Positions 54,423 to 63,064 are shown, counted from the stretch's first letter. The stretch: DNA of 64,000 bases from Bacteroidota bacterium (GCA_023386555.1 JAEWJK010000003.1:1-64000); one strand, 5' to 3'. Numbers and translations are program-made. The notes: generated from the sequence alone by a model not told the origin.

Positions 54423-54734
54423 TTACTTCTTTTTCTTCTTAAACATTTCCAACATCCTGTCAGTAACAACGAAACCACCAACCACATTCAGTGTTCCAAC
54501 TAGTACAGCCAGAAAGCCAATGATAAGTGCCACATAATTATCAGGTGCTACTCTTCCCATCACAATGATAGCTCCGATGATAACAACTCCGTGAATGGCA
54601 TTTGCACCACTCATTAAAGGTGTATGCAACACACTTGGTACACGACCAATTACTTCCACACCAAGAAATATTGAAAGGATAACGATGTACACCATTTCGA
54701 TGTGAGATGTTATCCAGCTGATGAATTGTTCCAT
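54423..54734 (-). CDS. pntA2: NAD(P) transhydrogenase subunit alpha, membrane part (alpha2)
   Basis: 103 residues with three membrane helices (VYIVILSIFLGVEVIG, AIHGVVIIGAIIVMGR, ALIIGFLAVLVGTLNVVGGF). In enterobacteria this region is fused to the NAD-binding domain; here, as in many bacteria, it is a separate gene between pntA1 and pntB. 19 bases separate it from pntB. Confidence 0.92.
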   Translation of the reverse strand: MEQFISWITSHIEMVYIVILSIFLGVEVIGRVPSVLHTPLMSGANAIHGVVIIGAIIVMGRVAPDNYVALIIGFLAVLVGTLNVVGGFVVTDRMLEMFKKKKK

Positions 54735-54760
54735 AATTTGTTTTGTTCAGTATAGTTTTT

Positions 54761-54800
54761 CAGTATAAGAGTGCGACGCAACAGAAGCTACATAGTAGTA
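54761..54800 (-). repeat. Dispersed intergenic element, GTTGCGTCGCA copy inside the pnt operon
   Basis: The minus strand reads GTAGCTTCTGTTGCGTCGCACTCTTATACTG. It lies between pntA1 and pntA2, so it must be transcribed within the operon mRNA. Confidence 0.65.
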
Positions 54801-54815
54801 ATAATGCTGACTCAA

Positions 54816-55934
54816 TTATAATAAAGCTTTTACTCTTTCATTAATAATATTCCTATCATGGCTGATGCAACTTCCGAATACAATATCATCTTCAAAATTG
54901 AGAACTAGTGTTCCTTCTTTGTCGATAATAAGCTGCAGGAAGTTCAACACATTCTTTCCGTATAATTTACTTGCATCTGATGGCATACCACCAGCCAGAT
55001 TACTGTTACCAATAATACTTACACCCTTACGTAAAACTGTTTCATTGTCTTTTGTAAATGGAGTATTACCACCTGTTGCAGAAGCCAGATCAATGATCAC
55101 CGATCCTGGTTTCATTGCATCCATCATCTGTTCTGTAATAAGTATCGGAGCTTTTTTACCAGGTATTTGTGCAGTTGTAATAACGATGTCTGCTTTTGCA
55201 ATAGATTCTGCAATTTTCTGTTGCTGCTTTTGCTTGTATTCTTCTGTTTGTTCAACTGCATAACCACCTGCACTACTTGCATCGGCCGCACCTTCCACTT
55301 CTACGAATTTTGCACCGAGGCTCATTACTTCTTCTTTCACAACAGGACGAGTATCGAAAACTTCAACCACAGCACCCAAACGTTTGGCTGTAGCAATGGC
55401 CTGCAATCCTGCAACACCAGCACCTAAGATCAACACTTTTGCAGGAGCAATACTACCTGCAGCGGTCATGAACATGGGAAAATATCTTGAATATGTATTG
55501 GCAGCCAACAACACAGCACGATAACCTGCAATATTTGCCTGGCTACTGAGTACATCCATGCTTTGAGCTCTGGTAGTACGAGGTATCATATCAAGACTAA
55601 AAGCAGTGATTCCTTTTTCACTCCATTGTTTCATTTGATTGAACTTGAACAATGGTTGAAACACACCGATAACTACTGAAGAAGGCTTCAGGTGTTGCAG
55701 ATCATCATCAGTTAACGGATGAATTGACAGCACAATATCACTAGCCAAAGCCTGTTGTCTCGAAGATACCGTTACTTGTTTGGCGGCATACACATCATCA
55801 CCGGCAAATGCATTAGCACCTGCTCCTTTTTCAATAACAACCTGTACATTTTTTTTGATGAGTGCTTCGGCCTGTTCCGGCAGAAGAGAAACCCTGTTTT
55901 CGCTGTTTGGTTCTTTAAGTATTCCTACAGTCAT
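54816..55934 (-). CDS. pntA1: NAD(P) transhydrogenase subunit alpha, NAD-binding part (alpha1)
   Basis: 372 residues from ATG 55934 (MTVGILKEPNSENRVSLLPE, the family start); the open frame continues to 56033 without similarity. Contains VIEKGAGANAFAGDD, RAQSMDVLSSQANIAGYRAV, LILGAGVAGLQAIATAKRLGA and IPGKKAPILIT. Binds NADH in the transhydrogenase complex. First gene of the pnt cluster. Confidence 0.94.
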   Translation of the reverse strand: MTVGILKEPNSENRVSLLPEQAEALIKKNVQVVIEKGAGANAFAGDDVYAAKQVTVSSRQQALASDIVLSIHPLTDDDLQHLKPSSVVIGVFQPLFKFNQMKQWSEKGITAFSLDMIPRTTRAQSMDVLSSQANIAGYRAVLLAANTYSRYFPMFMTAAGSIAPAKVLILGAGVAGLQAIATAKRLGAVVEVFDTRPVVKEEVMSLGAKFVEVEGAADASSAGGYAVEQTEEYKQKQQQKIAESIAKADIVITTAQIPGKKAPILITEQMMDAMKPGSVIIDLASATGGNTPFTKDNETVLRKGVSIIGNSNLAGGMPSDASKLYGKNVLNFLQLIIDKEGTLVLNFEDDIVFGSCISHDRNIINERVKALL

Positions 55935-56032
55935 GCAGTAATTATTACATTTTAGTTTGACTTCAGCGAAAATAGGTGTTTTTAAATGGTGATAAAACTG
56001 ATGAAGATCAGAATTCAAAATGCTTTTTGGCA

Positions 56033-56830
56033 TTAATACCTGATGCGGAAGTGCTGTTTATGTAATATTTCTTTGCGAAGCACCACGATACCGATAGCAA
56101 AAAGGTCGATGGTGAGCCTCACCTGATCATGTTGCTTTACCCAATTCCAGGCTTGTTCCATTTCTTTGCTCCAATAGATGTCATCCAGAATAATAATGGT
56201 CTCGTTGTTGGATTTGGTCAGTATCTGTTGGAAATAATTGATTGTAGGTTCATAACGATGATTGCCATCAATGAAAGCAAAATCCACTGTTGCCAATGAT
56301 GACAAAGTGGGAGGAAGTGTATCATCAAAATTGCCGATGATCTGTTGAATATTGGTGATACCTAAAGCATCAAAGTTTTGTTTGGCAATGGCTGCAATAG
56401 CTTTTGCACCTTCCATCGTAATGACAGAAGCTTTATCATCTGCTTGGGCTAAATATGAAGTGGTAATGCCTAATGATGTTCCGATTTCAAGAATCGCTTT
56501 AGGCTGGTAATGTTGCACCATTCTATGCATCAGCTGGCTATACTTTTTTGGCTTGAGTGAAGTTGATGCAATCTGTTTAACCACTCTTTCCTTTGTTCCG
56601 ATAATTCTTGATCCGGCACCAAAATCTTCTACGGTTATTGCAGAATCGTTGTGCAATAATTTCTCTCTTACAGATTCGATTGCACGATAAGTTTGATAAT
56701 CTTTCTTTCCATTCTTAACTTTTGTTACAAATTCAAATACAAAAGGAGAATGAATGCCATGCCCTTTACCATTTGATGCCTTGATCAGGTAATTAAGATA
56801 TTTAAATGCAAGTTGAACTGGGGAGTACAT
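56033..56830 (-). CDS. Class I SAM-dependent methyltransferase
   Basis: 265 residues. Distinct N-terminal region with KGHGIHSPFVFEFVTKV, seen in Bacteroidota methyltransferases of this type. Methyltransf_24-like core: ILEIGTSLGITTSYLA (motif I), VITMEGAKAIAAIA, VDFAFIDGNHRYEPTINYF and IIILDDIYWSKEMEQAW. Probably an O-methyltransferase; substrate unknown. Followed by pntA1, 98 bases downstream. Confidence 0.8.
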   Translation of the reverse strand: MYSPVQLAFKYLNYLIKASNGKGHGIHSPFVFEFVTKVKNGKKDYQTYRAIESVREKLLHNDSAITVEDFGAGSRIIGTKERVVKQIASTSLKPKKYSQLMHRMVQHYQPKAILEIGTSLGITTSYLAQADDKASVITMEGAKAIAAIAKQNFDALGITNIQQIIGNFDDTLPPTLSSLATVDFAFIDGNHRYEPTINYFQQILTKSNNETIIILDDIYWSKEMEQAWNWVKQHDQVRLTIDLFAIGIVVLRKEILHKQHFRIRY

Positions 56831-56861
56831 TAATTCGTGTAATTCGTTTTAATTAGTGTTA

Positions 56862-57350
56862 TTAGTGTCTCTCCCATCGTTGAAAGCTATAATCGTATTG
56901 GTGCTTTTCATCTTTAAAATGATCTTCACTCCATTCAAGTTTCCAATGTTTATCTAGTTCAGGAAAGAAAATATCACCTTCAATATGAGCATGCACTCTT
57001 GTTAAATACACTTTATCGGCCTTCGGTAATACTTCGTTGAATATTTGTCCACCACCAATGATAAATACTTCTTTATAATCACCTTGCTCTGCCACAAACA
57101 AAGCATCTTTTACTGAGTTTACAGTAACAGCATTATCAAATATTGCATCTTTTTGACTGGTGATCACAATATTCAATCTGCCATTTAAAGCTTTGCCCAT
57201 TGATTCAAATGTTCTTCTACCCATTACAACAGGCATAGCCCAGGTAAGATTTTTAAAATACTTCAGGTCTTTTGGCAAATGCCAGGGAAGTTGGTTGTTT
57301 ACACCGATGACGTTGTTGGTGGATGCTGCTACGATTAAGGAAACTATCAT
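56862..57350 (-). CDS. folA: Dihydrofolate reductase
   Basis: 162 residues, normal length. LIVAASTNNVIGVNNQLPWHLPKDLKYF start with the active acidic residue at ~27, MGRRTFESMG, IVITSQ and FIIGGGQIFNEVLPKADKVYLT. Reduces dihydrofolate to tetrahydrofolate and partners with thyA. The usual thyA-folA neighbourhood here is split by the IVP gene. Confidence 0.95.
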   Translation of the reverse strand: MIVSLIVAASTNNVIGVNNQLPWHLPKDLKYFKNLTWAMPVVMGRRTFESMGKALNGRLNIVITSQKDAIFDNAVTVNSVKDALFVAEQGDYKEVFIIGGGQIFNEVLPKADKVYLTRVHAHIEGDIFFPELDKHWKLEWSEDHFKDEKHQYDYSFQRWERH

Positions 57351-57353
57351 TAA

Positions 57354-57388
57354 TTAGAAATAAGGAATTAGAAATGAGGAATCAGAAA
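57354..57388 (+). repeat. Left inverted heptamer array next to the IVP gene
   Basis: Five units: TTAGAAA, TAAGGAA, TTAGAAA, TGAGGAA, TCAGAAA. It ends one base before the IVP stop codon. Unit by unit, about 29 of 35 bases match the array at 57864-57830 read on the minus strand. Confidence 0.7.
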
Positions 57389-57389
57389 G

Positions 57390-57779
57390 TTATGATGGCA
57401 AGTTGCTGCTTTTTTGCTTAACCGGTTGATTATTTTTAGCCGTTTCAATACTTTTTAAAAAGATGGCCATTAGTTGATTGGCTTCGACTAAAGCAGCATC
57501 AACTTTTGCGTGTTGTACCACTGGCTTCTCATTTATTATTCGAAGATTTACTCGTGTTTCTCTTATTTCTTTCAGCACCAACTTCATCTTATGTAAAAAA
57601 TCATTTCTGGATTCTGCAGCCTGGGCCTCTCCATAAATCAAAGCAGTAGCAGTAGCACTTTTCGAAAGCTGATATTCCAAGTTTTGACCTGCTTTGGTAT
57701 TAGGCAACAGATCACATACATCTAAACAAATACAGGCGAAAGCGATAAGCCTATCCTCAAGATCAAAGGGTTTAGACAT
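57390..57779 (-). CDS. Four helix bundle protein (23S rRNA intervening-sequence / S23 type)
   Basis: 129 residues, mostly helical: FDLEDRLIAFACICLDVCDLL, EYQLSKSATATALIYGEAQAAES, FLHKMKLVLKEIRETRVNLRII. The E-Q-x-RVNL-like pattern and the hydrophobic helices match the four-helix-bundle family first seen in 23S rRNA intervening sequences and related to the Avd accessory protein of diversity-generating retroelements. Function is unknown; reverse transcriptase and template repeats are absent here. The gene is flanked by inverted heptamer arrays and separates thyA from folA, as if inserted. Confidence 0.8.
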   Translation of the reverse strand: MSKPFDLEDRLIAFACICLDVCDLLPNTKAGQNLEYQLSKSATATALIYGEAQAAESRNDFLHKMKLVLKEIRETRVNLRIINEKPVVQHAKVDAALVEANQLMAIFLKSIETAKNNQPVKQKSSNLPS

Positions 57780-57822
57780 AGCAAAAGTTTATTACGTAAA
57801 TTAGAAAGTGTTGATTGATTGT

Positions 57823-57864
57823 ATTTCACTTTCTCATTCCTTATTTCACATTTCTTATTTCTCA
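57823..57864 (-). repeat. Right inverted heptamer array next to the IVP gene
   Basis: Six units on the plus strand: ATTTCAC, TTTCTCA, TTCCTTA, TTTCACA, TTTCTTA, TTTCTCA. It ends one base before the thyA stop codon. Confidence 0.7.
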
Positions 57865-57865
57865 T

Positions 57866-58660
57866 TTATACAGCCACCGGTGCTTTTATATGAGGATGAA
57901 ACTCATAATTCACCAACTCAAAATCTTCAAACTTAAAGTCAAAAATATTCTTTACAGCAGGATTGATCTTCATCTGTGGTAATGCAAAAGGTGTCCTGCT
58001 CAGCTGCAGTTTCGCCTGTTCAATATGATTACTATACAAGTGCACATCACCAAACGTATGAACAAATTCTCCGGGTTCAAGTTCACAAACCTGTGCAACC
58101 ATCATTGTCAATAATGCATACGATGCAATATTAAATGGCACACCTAAGAATACATCTGCACTTCGCTGATACAACTGGCAACTCAGTTTTCCTTCGGCCA
58201 CATAAAATTGAAACAAAGCATGGCAAGGCATCAAAGCCATTTCAGGAAGTTCAGCAACATTCCATGCACTCACTATCAGACGACGAGAATCCGGATTCTT
58301 TTTTATCTGGTCAATCACATCCGTTATTTGGTCAACCGTTTTCCCATCAGCTCCACCCCAGCTTCTCCATTGTTTGCCGTACACAGGACCTAATTCACCA
58401 TTTTCATCAGCCCATTCGTTCCAGATACTTACGCCATTTTCTTTCAGGTAAGCAATATTGGTCTCACCTTTCAAAAACCAGAGCAATTCATGCACAATAC
58501 TTTTCAGGTGCAGTTTTTTAGTGGTCACCATCGGGAAACCTTGTTGCAGGTCAAACCTCATCTGGTAGCCAAAACAACTGATTGTACCTGTTCCGGTTCT
58601 GTCAGTTTTGATAGCTCCGTTATCTAAAATATGTTGAAGTAAATCGTGGTATTGCTGCAT
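57866..58660 (-). CDS. thyA: Thymidylate synthase
   Basis: 264 residues, normal length. Motifs RTGTGTISCFGYQMRFDLQ, LLWFLKGETNIAYL, the active Cys in MALMPCHALFQFYV (~146), QRSADVFLGVPFNIASYALL and the C-terminal HPHIKAPVAV. Methylates dUMP to dTMP using methylene-tetrahydrofolate. Confidence 0.96.
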   Translation of the reverse strand: MQQYHDLLQHILDNGAIKTDRTGTGTISCFGYQMRFDLQQGFPMVTTKKLHLKSIVHELLWFLKGETNIAYLKENGVSIWNEWADENGELGPVYGKQWRSWGGADGKTVDQITDVIDQIKKNPDSRRLIVSAWNVAELPEMALMPCHALFQFYVAEGKLSCQLYQRSADVFLGVPFNIASYALLTMMVAQVCELEPGEFVHTFGDVHLYSNHIEQAKLQLSRTPFALPQMKINPAVKNIFDFKFEDFELVNYEFHPHIKAPVAV

Positions 58661-58792
58661 GGCTGCAAGTTAAGGAATCACGAGGCAGAAGAATTGAGGC
58701 AGGAGACATTAGGAGAAAGTTGTGAAGAAGGTGTGGAATCTGAATCACTAAAAAATAAGAGTTATAAGGCATGATATTGGTGCGTCATCATT

Positions 58793-59014
58793 ATGAGCCA
58801 GGCATTTGTAAAAGAAGGTGATGAGCAGTGGTTGGGTGATATCGATCCAACAATCAAAGCACTGATCAACTATCTTACCCGTGAAAATAATGGTGTAAGA
58901 GTTTATGAACAAAGGCAGTATGTTGATGAAAAATCCGGCAAAGAAGTATTTGTAATGAGCAATGGACTTTCCTATTCTAAAGATATAGATGGAAGATGGG
59001 AGATCGTTTGGTGA
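58793..59014 (+). CDS. Small conserved-looking hypothetical protein
   Basis: 73 residues (MSQAFVKEGDEQWLGDIDPT to DGRWEIVW), mixed alpha/beta, no signal peptide or recognised domain. Codon use looks ordinary. It ends just before the tRNA-Leu promoter. Function unknown. Confidence 0.65.
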   Translation: MSQAFVKEGDEQWLGDIDPTIKALINYLTRENNGVRVYEQRQYVDEKSGKEVFVMSNGLSYSKDIDGRWEIVW

Positions 59015-59017
59015 ATG

Positions 59018-59048
59018 TTTGGTAGTATATACCTAAAAACTATATTTG
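59018..59048 (+). promoter_or_regulatory. Consensus promoter of tRNA-Leu
   Basis: TTTG (59018-59021), 19-base spacer, TATATTTG (59041-59048): a full match to the Bacteroidota -33/-7 consensus. The tRNA begins 15 bases later. Confidence 0.75.
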
Positions 59049-59063
59049 CACTCCTTTATTGGA

Positions 59064-59147
59064 GCCCAGGTGTTGAAATTGGTAGACAAGCCACCTTGAG
59101 GTGGTGGTGTTCGAAAGGACGTGCTGGTTCGAATCCAGTCCTGGGCA
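59064..59147 (+). tRNA. tRNA-Leu (GAG)
   Basis: Acceptor GCCCAGG / CCTGGGC, anticodon stem CCACC / GGTGG with loop TTGAGGT (anticodon GAG), long variable arm (TGTTCGAAAGGACG, class II), T arm CTGGTTCGAATCCAG, discriminator A. CCA is not encoded. A hairpin AAGCCTTTTC / GAAAAGGCTT at 59149-59175 directly follows and is probably the transcription end. Confidence 0.95.
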
Positions 59148-59148
59148 C

Positions 59149-59175
59149 AAGCCTTTTCTGTTTTTGAAAAGGCTT
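59149..59175 (+). terminator. Hairpin downstream of tRNA-Leu
   Basis: Perfect ten-pair stem with a T-rich loop but without a following T-run, so termination efficiency is uncertain. Confidence 0.5.
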
Positions 59176-59211
59176 CTGTGTTTATATTGGTGAAGAATAC
59201 GTTTGCTAATC

Positions 59212-59697
59212 ATGCCTGAATACAAAAGATCTGTTCTCGAAAAATATCATGTTTTAGAAATTTATGATTGTCCGAAAGACATTATGGTGTTTGCAGCCCA
59301 AAAAGCCAGCGAAAATGTGACGATTGAAAACTTTATGCATTATGGCAGGCGAAAAGCGGAATTCAGTTTTCAGATAATAACAAAAGAAGTTACTGTTTTA
59401 CCCTCGTTACAAAAGTTCAGCATAGATTTTAATATCAGCAAAAACGAATTCCTGCAATTAATTGATGTTTGGGATGAGGAAGGCTGCTATGCTGTCTTTC
59501 ATACTATTACACCATTAAAGTTCAAAGCCACAGACCTTAAAGAAAATCAACGCTTCGCTGCTTTGAATAATTTTGGATGGACACTGGAAATTGCTATTGG
59601 TGGTGCAGCATCAAGTGGATGGTCTTATTTTACTTCACCTGATAAAAAATTGATAGATGAATTGGAAGCTTACCTGACCAATATTTCGAATCGCTAA
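59212..59697 (+). CDS. Hypothetical protein
   Basis: 161 residues from ATG 59212 (MPEYKRSVLEKYHVLEIYDC); a TTG three codons earlier is possible. A globular cytoplasmic mixture of beta strands and helices with conserved-looking FGWTLEIAIGGAASSGWSYF near the C-terminus; no family recognised. The stop overlaps the convergent acyl-protein synthetase stop by four bases. Confidence 0.65.
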   Translation: MPEYKRSVLEKYHVLEIYDCPKDIMVFAAQKASENVTIENFMHYGRRKAEFSFQIITKEVTVLPSLQKFSIDFNISKNEFLQLIDVWDEEGCYAVFHTITPLKFKATDLKENQRFAALNNFGWTLEIAIGGAASSGWSYFTSPDKKLIDELEAYLTNISNR

Positions 59698-60674
59698 AGC
59701 ACCAACAAACTACATCCTCTCACATCACTGTTATCAATCCTACCCAATACTTCAAAACTACTATCTTCATTCAATACTCCGGCATCATCTGTTGCGATAA
59801 AAGAACAACTATAAATGTTGGCCAGGTCAATGATATTGATCACACCTCTCCCTTTTTGCTTTATATCAAAAGGATCGTCTTCACTTCTCACTAATATTTT
59901 CATCCAGGGTGGGCAATAAAATAATCCTTTTTGTGTGGCATAAGCCTGGCTCAGCAATTCGGTCATACTATATTCTGAATGGATTTCTTTCAGCGTAAAT
60001 TGCTTCTGCAAAATCTCATGCACTTCCCATCTCGTCATTTCCTTCTTTCTACCTTTCATTCCGCCTGTTTCAATTATAGTCGTATGTTTCAATTGCATAG
60101 GATATGCTTCGGCAAAATCCAATAAAGCATAAGTAACTCCAAACAAAATTGTTTTTTGTGCAGATTGTTCCAGCCTTGCAAGCTTCTCTGCTAAATGATC
60201 ATGATCATGCAGGTAAAATCCACTTTGTGGATGTTTGTTCTGTTTGATCAATTCTTCTACCATAAACACCAAGGACGATCCTCCTCTTTCCAGATAAGAA
60301 GGTAATAGCGCAAGAATGCAATATTCTGAAGGATCTCCATAAAAAAGCTGAAATGCTTTGAGGAAACTTTCTTTGTATACCGCTACATCTTTTATATAAT
60401 GCCTGCTTGATGTTGTAGCTGTAGTACCACTGCTTTCAAATACGATTTCAGCATCAAACTCTGTTGTTGTTATTTTATGAGTTTTGAAAAATGAGATGGG
60501 CAAAAAAGGAATCGACTCGATTTTCCGTAAAGATGCAATATCACAGCCAATTGATTCACACCATTGACGATATATTCGGTTGTTGTAATACTGAAATCGG
60601 AATGCTTCCAGGCAATGTTCATTAAAGGTTGCCGCATCTGTTGAGAAAATATTGTTAAGAGAACTGGGATTCAC
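59694..60674 (-). CDS. LuxE/PaaK-like acyl-protein synthetase (ANL superfamily)
   Basis: 326 residues. N-terminal IPFLPISFFKTHKI and the Ser/Thr/Gly-rich AMP loop FESSGTTATTSSRHYI (~80), then ETGGMKGRKKEMTRWEVHEIL and EYSMTELLSQAYA, as in LuxE and the acyl-transferase family around surface-glycan genes. It probably activates a carboxylic acid as acyl-AMP and passes it to a protein or carrier. No lux genes or acyl carrier protein are nearby, so the substrate is unknown. Confidence 0.78.
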   Translation of the reverse strand: MNPSSLNNIFSTDAATFNEHCLEAFRFQYYNNRIYRQWCESIGCDIASLRKIESIPFLPISFFKTHKITTTEFDAEIVFESSGTTATTSSRHYIKDVAVYKESFLKAFQLFYGDPSEYCILALLPSYLERGGSSLVFMVEELIKQNKHPQSGFYLHDHDHLAEKLARLEQSAQKTILFGVTYALLDFAEAYPMQLKHTTIIETGGMKGRKKEMTRWEVHEILQKQFTLKEIHSEYSMTELLSQAYATQKGLFYCPPWMKILVRSEDDPFDIKQKGRGVINIIDLANIYSCSFIATDDAGVLNEDSSFEVLGRIDNSDVRGCSLLVL

Positions 60675-60724
60675 CTTTTATTACTGGCTTGATTTGATTA
60701 AATTTGAATTTATATAACGAAATA

Positions 60725-61183
60725 ATGAAAGCAAAATTAATAAGTATATCCACTGCTATTTTTTTTATTGTGTTGATGATTGGATGTAAAAAAGAATCTG
60801 CAGGTCCGAAAATTGGTTTTAAACTTAAAAGTGTAAACGGCACCGATTTTACTTTAAATGATCATGTTGTTTTTAAGTTTGAGTTTACCCCGAAAACCGA
60901 ACAGGCAGATACACTATTTGTTGTACGCCGATTTTATACATGCAGTTTCATTCCTGTTCCTGATACATTAGATTTCGAGTTTCCTGAATTTCCAAACGAG
61001 GGTAAAGCTGAATTGGAATATGCTTTTACTGTTGGCCAGGGTGGTCTTTTTAATGATATTTGCTACAACGGGCTTTCAGTTAGAAGGACAGATTCTCTTA
61101 ACTATGTATTTTGGGTAAAAGACAAAGACGGTAATGTAAGTGATACTGTAATTTCTCCTAAGATCATTTTACGCAGGCCTTAA
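60725..61183 (+). CDS. Small lipoprotein
   Basis: 152 residues from ATG 60725. Signal ending LMIGCKKES, so Cys ~21 is the lipidated residue. The rest is an Ig-like beta sandwich (FKLKSVNGTDFTLNDHVVFKFEF to FWVKDKDGNVSDTVISPKIIL). Outer-membrane anchored; no ligand known. Confidence 0.75.
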   Translation: MKAKLISISTAIFFIVLMIGCKKESAGPKIGFKLKSVNGTDFTLNDHVVFKFEFTPKTEQADTLFVVRRFYTCSFIPVPDTLDFEFPEFPNEGKAELEYAFTVGQGGLFNDICYNGLSVRRTDSLNYVFWVKDKDGNVSDTVISPKIILRRP

Positions 61184-61261
61184 TCATTCATTCCATACTT
61201 TTGTTGTAATAGCTTATACTAACCATATAAGCTCATTCTATTCATTGAATATAATTTCACT

Positions 61262-62395
61262 ATGGCTAAAACAAGGAAATCAGCTGTAACCGCTTCAAAA
61301 AAAACTGCTGTTAAACCAATATTGAACGATAAGTCATTTACTTTTCTCAAAGATTATATCAACAATCCCTCTCCTGTAGGTTTTGAAAGTGGAGGTCAGC
61401 GTTTATGGTTGAATTATTTAAAACAATATGTAGATACCACTTTTGTTGATCCATATGGAACTGCTGTTGGTGTTATCAATCCTGATCATCCATTTAAGGT
61501 TGTGATAGAAGCTCACGCCGATGAGATAAGCTGGTTTGTGAATTATATTAAAGATGACGGACTGATATATGTAAAACGAAACGGTGGGGTTGATCAGCAA
61601 ATTGCTCCTTCAATGAGAGTGATCATTCACGGAAAAAAAGGACCGGTTAAAGCTGTATTTGGCTGGCCTGCGATTCATACAAGGCACTCATCTCCCGAAA
61701 AAGATCCACAGCCAAAAGTGGAAACATTATTTCTTGATTGCGGTGCAAGAAGCAAAAAAGAAATTGAAGACCTGGGCATTCATGTTGGTGCGGTAATTAC
61801 CTACGAAGATGGTTTTGATGAACTTACCAACAATTATTATATCGGTCGTGCATTTGATAATCGCATTGGCGGTTTTATGATCGCTGAAGTTGCTAGACTG
61901 CTTACCGAAAACAAAAAGAACTTACCATACGGCTTATATGTAGTGAATGCTGTACAGGAAGAAATTGGTCTTCGTGGTGCAGAAATGATCGCAAGAAGAA
62001 TCAAGCCAAACGTTGCCATCATCACTGACGTAACACACGATACACATACTCCAATGATCAATAAAATGATCGAAGGTGATGTGTTGTGTGGTAAAGGACC
62101 TTCACCATGTTATGGACCTGCAGTACATAATAAGCTACTCGACTTTGTGATAGATGTTGCAGAGAAAAAGAACATTCCTTTACAATTAAGAGCTGTAAGC
62201 CGTAGCACCGGAACCGATACCGACAGCTTTGCTTATGCCAATGATGGGTGTCCTTCTGTATTGATTTCAATTCCGCTTCGCTATATGCATACCACAGTAG
62301 AGATGTTGCATAGAGATGATATTGAAAGCACTATCAGGTTGATGTATGAAACTTTACTGGCATTGTCGCCAAAAACGAATTTGAGTTATTTGTAA
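61262..62395 (+). CDS. M42 family aminopeptidase (glutamyl/tetrahedral type)
   Basis: 377 residues with a basic Lys-rich N-terminal extension (~1-22). Zinc-site and catalytic motifs of M42: EAHADEISWFVNYI, YIGRAFDNRIGG, VVNAVQEEIGLRGAEM (catalytic Glu-Glu), AIITDVTHDTHTP and the final His in PLRYMHTTVEM. Such enzymes form large dodecameric shells and trim peptides in the cytoplasm. Confidence 0.88.
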   Translation: MAKTRKSAVTASKKTAVKPILNDKSFTFLKDYINNPSPVGFESGGQRLWLNYLKQYVDTTFVDPYGTAVGVINPDHPFKVVIEAHADEISWFVNYIKDDGLIYVKRNGGVDQQIAPSMRVIIHGKKGPVKAVFGWPAIHTRHSSPEKDPQPKVETLFLDCGARSKKEIEDLGIHVGAVITYEDGFDELTNNYYIGRAFDNRIGGFMIAEVARLLTENKKNLPYGLYVVNAVQEEIGLRGAEMIARRIKPNVAIITDVTHDTHTPMINKMIEGDVLCGKGPSPCYGPAVHNKLLDFVIDVAEKKNIPLQLRAVSRSTGTDTDSFAYANDGCPSVLISIPLRYMHTTVEMLHRDDIESTIRLMYETLLALSPKTNLSYL

Positions 62396-62420
62396 ACAAG
62401 CTATAGAAAATAATTGAACT

Positions 62421-62455
62421 TTCGTTTCATCGCAAATTGACGAAGGAGATTCACC
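62421..62455 (+). repeat. Dispersed intergenic element fragment
   Basis: CATCGCAAATTGACGAAGGAGATTCAC shares the tail of the copy at 21526-21587. Confidence 0.5.
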
Positions 62456-62494
62456 GTAACCAGAAAATAATAAAAGACTTTAAGGTAACCTTGT

Positions 62495-62525
62495 ACAGCC
62501 TAACTTTATTCAACAGTTAGGCTGT
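62495..62525 (+). terminator. Hairpin after the M42 gene, overlapping the next leader
   Basis: ACAGCCTAAC / GTTAGGCTGT perfect ten-pair stem followed by ATTATTTCTT. It ends ten bases before the next start codon (62536), so it can terminate the M42 transcript or regulate the following gene. Confidence 0.6.
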
Positions 62526-62535
62526 ATTATTTCTT

Positions 62536-62991
62536 ATGTATCTCAAACAACTACTTCATCATAACAAATTCTGGTTTGCCGTTATAGCACTATTCATCGT
62601 TGCTCAGCTGCTCATCAACTTCAAAAGAGGGATCGTCTTCTCTCCTTTTTTTCATTACGGTATGTATTCAGAGGTAATGAAACCCAAAGAAAGTTACCCT
62701 GTTTTCGAAGTGATCGTTAATGAAGAAGCCTTGCAGGCGAAAGATTTCTCACCACAGCAATGGGACAAAATACAACAACCACTCATCTATTTCAATAAAC
62801 ATAAGCAATGGAATGAGCAGATGTTAGCTGAAGCCAATCGTTTGTTTCACATCAGTGACTCCTCTAAATTCACTAATACACTTCCAAAAAGAAGTTTCTA
62901 TACCTGGTACCAGAATTATTTATCGCTGGTGCTAAAAAAGCCTGTAACAACCTTACTCATAAAGCAAAACAATTATAGCCCTGCCCGATAA
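62536..62991 (+). CDS. Hypothetical protein with one N-terminal membrane anchor
   Basis: 151 residues: a membrane segment (FWFAVIALFIVAQLLINF) then a soluble domain (KESYPVFEVIVNEEALQAKDFSPQQWDKI). No family recognised. The following membrane-protein frame overlaps its stop, suggesting translational coupling and a joint function. Confidence 0.65.
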   Translation: MYLKQLLHHNKFWFAVIALFIVAQLLINFKRGIVFSPFFHYGMYSEVMKPKESYPVFEVIVNEEALQAKDFSPQQWDKIQQPLIYFNKHKQWNEQMLAEANRLFHISDSSKFTNTLPKRSFYTWYQNYLSLVLKKPVTTLLIKQNNYSPAR

Positions 62992-63064
62992 ATTCAAACA
63001 TAAGATCGTTCTGTACTTTACGCTGATTTTCTATCTACTTGCAGCGTATAAATGGATCAATGGC

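Noticed and set aside
55937..56033. Upstream extension of PntA1 (MPKSILNSDL...)
   Set aside because: The family starts at MTVGILKEP; the extension has no similarity and runs up to the stop of the methyltransferase gene.
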